A stretch of 64,000 bases of DNA. It comes from DATBLE01 sp963734065. Lineage in GTDB: Bacteria > Actinomycetota > Thermoleophilia > Gaiellales > Gaiellaceae. The notes under the pieces are model-generated. The model made no database searches. It was given only the letters and a program-made list of their open reading frames with translations, and was not told the origin of the DNA. Positions 61,766-64,000 of the stretch are shown here, piece by piece. Position 1 is the stretch's first letter, and each line of letters opens with the position of its first letter. The DNA lies in assembly GCA_963734065.1 (NCBI GenBank), contig CAVTFN010000004.1, positions 496,001-560,000 of the forward strand, given 5' to 3'. The position numbers and the translations under genes are program-made.

Positions 61766-63205
61766 TCAAGTGGAAAACGGCGAGTCGGCCTCCTCGGCGC
61801 GGAATTCGCGGCCGGGCAGGCCGACGGCGGCGACGCCGGCGCCGGCGAGCGAGAGCCCTACGCAGAGCAGGATTCCGGCCCGGAAGGCATCGCGGGACGC
61901 GACCTGCAGCTCGGCCGACTCTGCCGGGGCGAGCGGAACCTTGCCGTTCGCGGCCTCGTGCCGGTGGAAGACCGAGGCCGCGATCAGCCCGACGATCGCG
62001 ATCGCGAACAGGCCGCCGAGGCGTGAGACGGTGATGCTGACGCCGGCGGCGAGCCCCGAGTGGCGCTGCGGGGCTGCCTCGAGGACGACCGTGGTGATCG
62101 GCGCGACGATGCCGCACAGGCCGACGCCGAAGATCAGCGCGCCCGGGATCACCGTCGCCCAGCTCGAGCCCGGCCGGATCAGGAAGTAGAGCAGGAGGCC
62201 GACCGCCAGCACCAGCGGCCCCACCGTCAGCGGCAGCCGCGGCCCGCGCCGGTCGGCGAGCCTCCCGCCCCATGCAGCCCCGAGGAACAGGACGACCCCC
62301 GTCGGCACGCTCAGCAGACCGACGGTGAACGACGAGAAGCCGATCGCCTGGAGGTAGAGGTTGAGCAGGAAGCCGGAGGCGTAGAGGGCGCCGTAGACCA
62401 GCACGGTCTCGATGTTCCCCGCGACGAAAGCACGCCGGCGCAGCAGCTCGCCGGGAATCAGCGGCGTGTCGACGTGGCGCTCGACCACGACGAACGCGGC
62501 GAGGAGCGCCAGCCCGACGGCGAGCGAGAGCAGCACGCGGGCGTCGCCGAATCCGCGCGGGCCGGCCTCGACGAGCCCGAACGCCAGCGCGGCGAAGGCA
62601 AGCGCGGCCACGGCCGAGCCGGCCAGGTCGAGGCGGCCCTCGGTGTTCCGCTCCTCGTCGAGGTCGCCGGCGGCGAGCACGAAGACGACCGCGATCGCGG
62701 CCATCGGGAGGTTCAGGAAGAAGATCCACCGCCAGGAGACCCACTCGATCAGCGCCCCGCCGATGGGCGGCCCGGCGAGCGTCGCGACGGTCGTGCCGGA
62801 CGACCAGAGGCCGATCGCCCACCCGCTCTCGCGCCCGTACGTGGCCCGGAGGAGACCCAGGCTGGTCGGCGTCAGCAGACCGCCGGCGGCGCCCTGCAGC
62901 ACACGGCCGCCGATCAGGACCGCCTCGTTCGGTGCGGCGCCGCAGATCACGGAGGCGGCCGCGAACCCGATCACGCCCCCGAGGAAGACCGGCCGCCGCC
63001 CGTACCGGTCGCCGAACGCACCGCCCGGGAGATACAGCGCCGCCAGCATCAGCGAGTAGGAGAGGACGATCCACTGCTCCCCGACGAGGCCGGTGTCGAA
63101 GTCCTTTTCGATCGCGGGCAGCGCGAGGTTGAGGACGGTGGCGTCGACGAACGCGATCGACGACCCGGCGATGGTGGCGACGAGGACGAAGCGGCGCGCC
63201 CGCAT
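61766..63205 (-). CDS. MFS drug efflux transporter, DHA2 (14-helix) family
   Basis: A 479-residue proton-driven exporter with about 14 transmembrane helices. N-terminal motif VDATVLNLALPAIEKDF, motif A GAFGDRYGRRPVFLGG and motif C-like GAAGGLLTPTSLGLLRATYG support the EmrB/QacA group. Substrates unknown, often antibiotics or lipophilic cations. ATG at 63205 lies 6 nt after a TACGCT box. No regulator gene is adjacent. Confidence 0.92.
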   Translation of the reverse strand: MRARRFVLVATIAGSSIAFVDATVLNLALPAIEKDFDTGLVGEQWIVLSYSLMLAALYLPGGAFGDRYGRRPVFLGGVIGFAAASVICGAAPNEAVLIGGRVLQGAAGGLLTPTSLGLLRATYGRESGWAIGLWSSGTTVATLAGPPIGGALIEWVSWRWIFFLNLPMAAIAVVFVLAAGDLDEERNTEGRLDLAGSAVAALAFAALAFGLVEAGPRGFGDARVLLSLAVGLALLAAFVVVERHVDTPLIPGELLRRRAFVAGNIETVLVYGALYASGFLLNLYLQAIGFSSFTVGLLSVPTGVVLFLGAAWGGRLADRRGPRLPLTVGPLVLAVGLLLYFLIRPGSSWATVIPGALIFGVGLCGIVAPITTVVLEAAPQRHSGLAAGVSITVSRLGGLFAIAIVGLIAASVFHRHEAANGKVPLAPAESAELQVASRDAFRAGILLCVGLSLAGAGVAAVGLPGREFRAEEADSPFST

Positions 63206-63211
63206 CGACCG

Positions 63212-63217
63212 AGCGTA
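63212..63217 (-). promoter_or_regulatory. leaderless -10 box of MFS transporter gene
   Basis: TACGCT, then CGGTCG, then ATG at 63205. A small hairpin GCCCT-TCG-AGGGC (63226-63238) lies just upstream. The remaining bases to 63368 contain no convincing gene. Confidence 0.55.
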
Positions 63218-63368
63218 TGTACGGATGCCCTTCGAGGGCCCAAACAGCGTCCTTACATCGCGAAGCTACGATCGCCGGCGCTGCTTCGGGCGTCCGGGGT
63301 CGAGAAGGACAAAGACGGCCGAGGCGAGCGCCAAGCTGTACCAGCCAAACGCCCAGAGGAGGTCCCTC

Positions 63369-64000
63369 TTGCTCACACGCCTACGCCGATTCAGGCCGTC
63401 GCCCGCGATGGTCGTCGCCTGCCTCGCGCTCCTGGTCGCCCTGGCAGGGACGAGCGTCGCCGCCGTCCAGGTCGCCGTTCCGAGGAACAGCATCGGAGCG
63501 CTCCAGCTCAAGCCCGCCAGCGTCGGTGCGTCCGCGCTGAAGGCCAACTCGGTCAACTCGTCCAAGGTCCTGAATCACTCGCTGCTCAAGGGCGACTTCA
63601 AGGCGGGCCAGCTGCCCGCCGGCCCGCGCGGCCTTCCCGGTACCGCAGGTCCGGCCGGTCCCCCCGGGCCGGCAGGCCCGGCAGGCGCAGCCGGGGTCGC
63701 ATCGCCCGGGTACGTGGCGGAAGTGCTGACCGCGACCGGGACGAGCGGTGCAGACATCGACTCGACCTCGTTCACGAACCCCGATGCTCTGAAGCTGAAC
63801 GTGACCGTCCCCGCCGGCGAGACGGACAAGCTGCTCGTCTCGTTCAACGCCGAGACCGCCTGCTACGGAGGGAGCCCGGGCGAGCGCTGCCTGGTCCGGA
63901 TCACGGTCGACAACAACGAGATCGCCCCGGCGGCGGGAAGCGACTCGTACTTCGACAACAACGGTCCGACGGATACGTCGAAGCACACGCAGGCGACCCA
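63369..64000 (+). CDS. secreted protein with collagen-like Gly-X-Y stretch (cut by window end)
   Basis: The open frame runs off the window, so the visible 210 residues are N-terminal. TTG start at 63369 with AGAGGAGGT 5 nt upstream; an ATG at 63408 is an alternative. A signal peptide (Arg-rich start, then MVVACLALLVALAGTSVAA) is followed by a helical region with AxSVNSSKVLNHSLLKGDF-type repeats, then eight Gly-X-Y triplets (nt 63631-63699, GPRGLPGTAGPAGPPG...), then a beta domain (TVPAGETDKLLVSFNAETAC) with two cysteines. Probably a surface or spore-like structural protein. Confidence 0.82.
   Translation, partial: MLTRLRRFRPSPAMVVACLALLVALAGTSVAAVQVAVPRNSIGALQLKPASVGASALKANSVNSSKVLNHSLLKGDFKAGQLPAGPRGLPGTAGPAGPPGPAGPAGAAGVASPGYVAEVLTATGTSGADIDSTSFTNPDALKLNVTVPAGETDKLLVSFNAETACYGGSPGERCLVRITVDNNEIAPAAGSDSYFDNNGPTDTSKHTQAT

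Noticed and set aside
63266..63376. 36-codon minus-strand frame with one hydrophobic helix
   Set aside because: No ribosome-binding site, and it overlaps the start of the better supported secreted-protein gene on the other strand.

Overview
The window is a contiguous piece of chromosome from a high-GC bacterium (roughly 70% GC by eye, not counted), almost certainly an actinomycete. The evidence is the FhaA-FhaB-PstP-FtsW-PbpA-PknB signalling and cell-wall cluster, two further PknB-type kinases, a caa3-type oxidase, a SUF-type Fe-S cluster, frequent GTG and TTG starts with 1-4 nt gene overlaps, and many promoters whose -10 box lies 6-7 nt before the start codon (leaderless transcripts). Gene content and order suggest a deep lineage such as Thermoleophilia, but that placement is inference. 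I found no rRNA, tRNA, CRISPR array, transposase or prophage. No gene-free stretch exceeds 300 bases; the largest (38678-38927, 5105-5341 and 15372-15558) are described as features.

Layout. 1-5104: sugar ABC importer operon (solute-binding protein, cut by the window edge; two permeases; GH1 beta-glucosidase; MsmK/UgpC-type ATPase). 5342-8798 (minus): proA-proB-aminotransferase. 8842-10186: SAM riboswitch and a threonine-synthase-like PLP enzyme. 10251-15371: assimilatory sulfate reduction and siroheme operon (sulfite reductase, CysH, unknown protein, precorrin-2 dehydrogenase, SUMT) ending in leuB. 15368-18549: a strong promoter, a 23-codon leader peptide with Phe-Phe-Leu-Leu codons, a 59-aa zinc-ribbon protein, pheA, leuC and leuD. 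This looks like a Phe/Leu attenuator and is the most interesting regulatory find. 18550-21624 (minus): SIMPL protein, HNH nuclease, DUF4446 protein and a membrane-anchored unknown. 21714-31695: kinase, FHA proteins, phosphatase, FtsW, PBP, PknB and Ddl, coupling Ser/Thr signalling to peptidoglycan synthesis.

31703-34962 (minus): cyclic-nucleotide-binding protein, a third kinase and a class III aminotransferase. 35041-38677: peptide-type binding lipoprotein, dCTP deaminase, NAD-dependent epimerase-like protein and a small lipoprotein. 38684-38927: terminator and a structured gene-free region that carries a near-perfect complement of the 16S rRNA 3' tail. 38928-48708 (mostly minus): O-methyltransferase, Rieske protein, SufU and SufS; then, on the plus strand, a queuosine-salvage protein and a P450; then SufD, two glyoxalase-fold (VOC) proteins, SufB (with an apparent one-base frameshift) and SufC. 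48775-49749: TatA-TatC. 49746-51519 (minus): ABC exporter pair. 51559-55136: adenosine-deaminase family enzyme, TPR membrane protein, diheme cytochrome lipoprotein and DUF1361 protein. 55143-60267 (minus): A2-type caa3 oxidase subunits interleaved with universal-stress-type proteins. 60383-63205 (minus): amino-acid-type binding protein and an MFS exporter. 63369 to the end: secreted protein with a collagen-like Gly-X-Y stretch, cut by the window edge.

Two short palindromic repeats, GGGACTGTCCC and GGGTCAGACCC, recur in intergenic gaps. The first has apparently also inserted in frame into ddl and sufD, where it encodes Gly-Thr-Val-Pro units.
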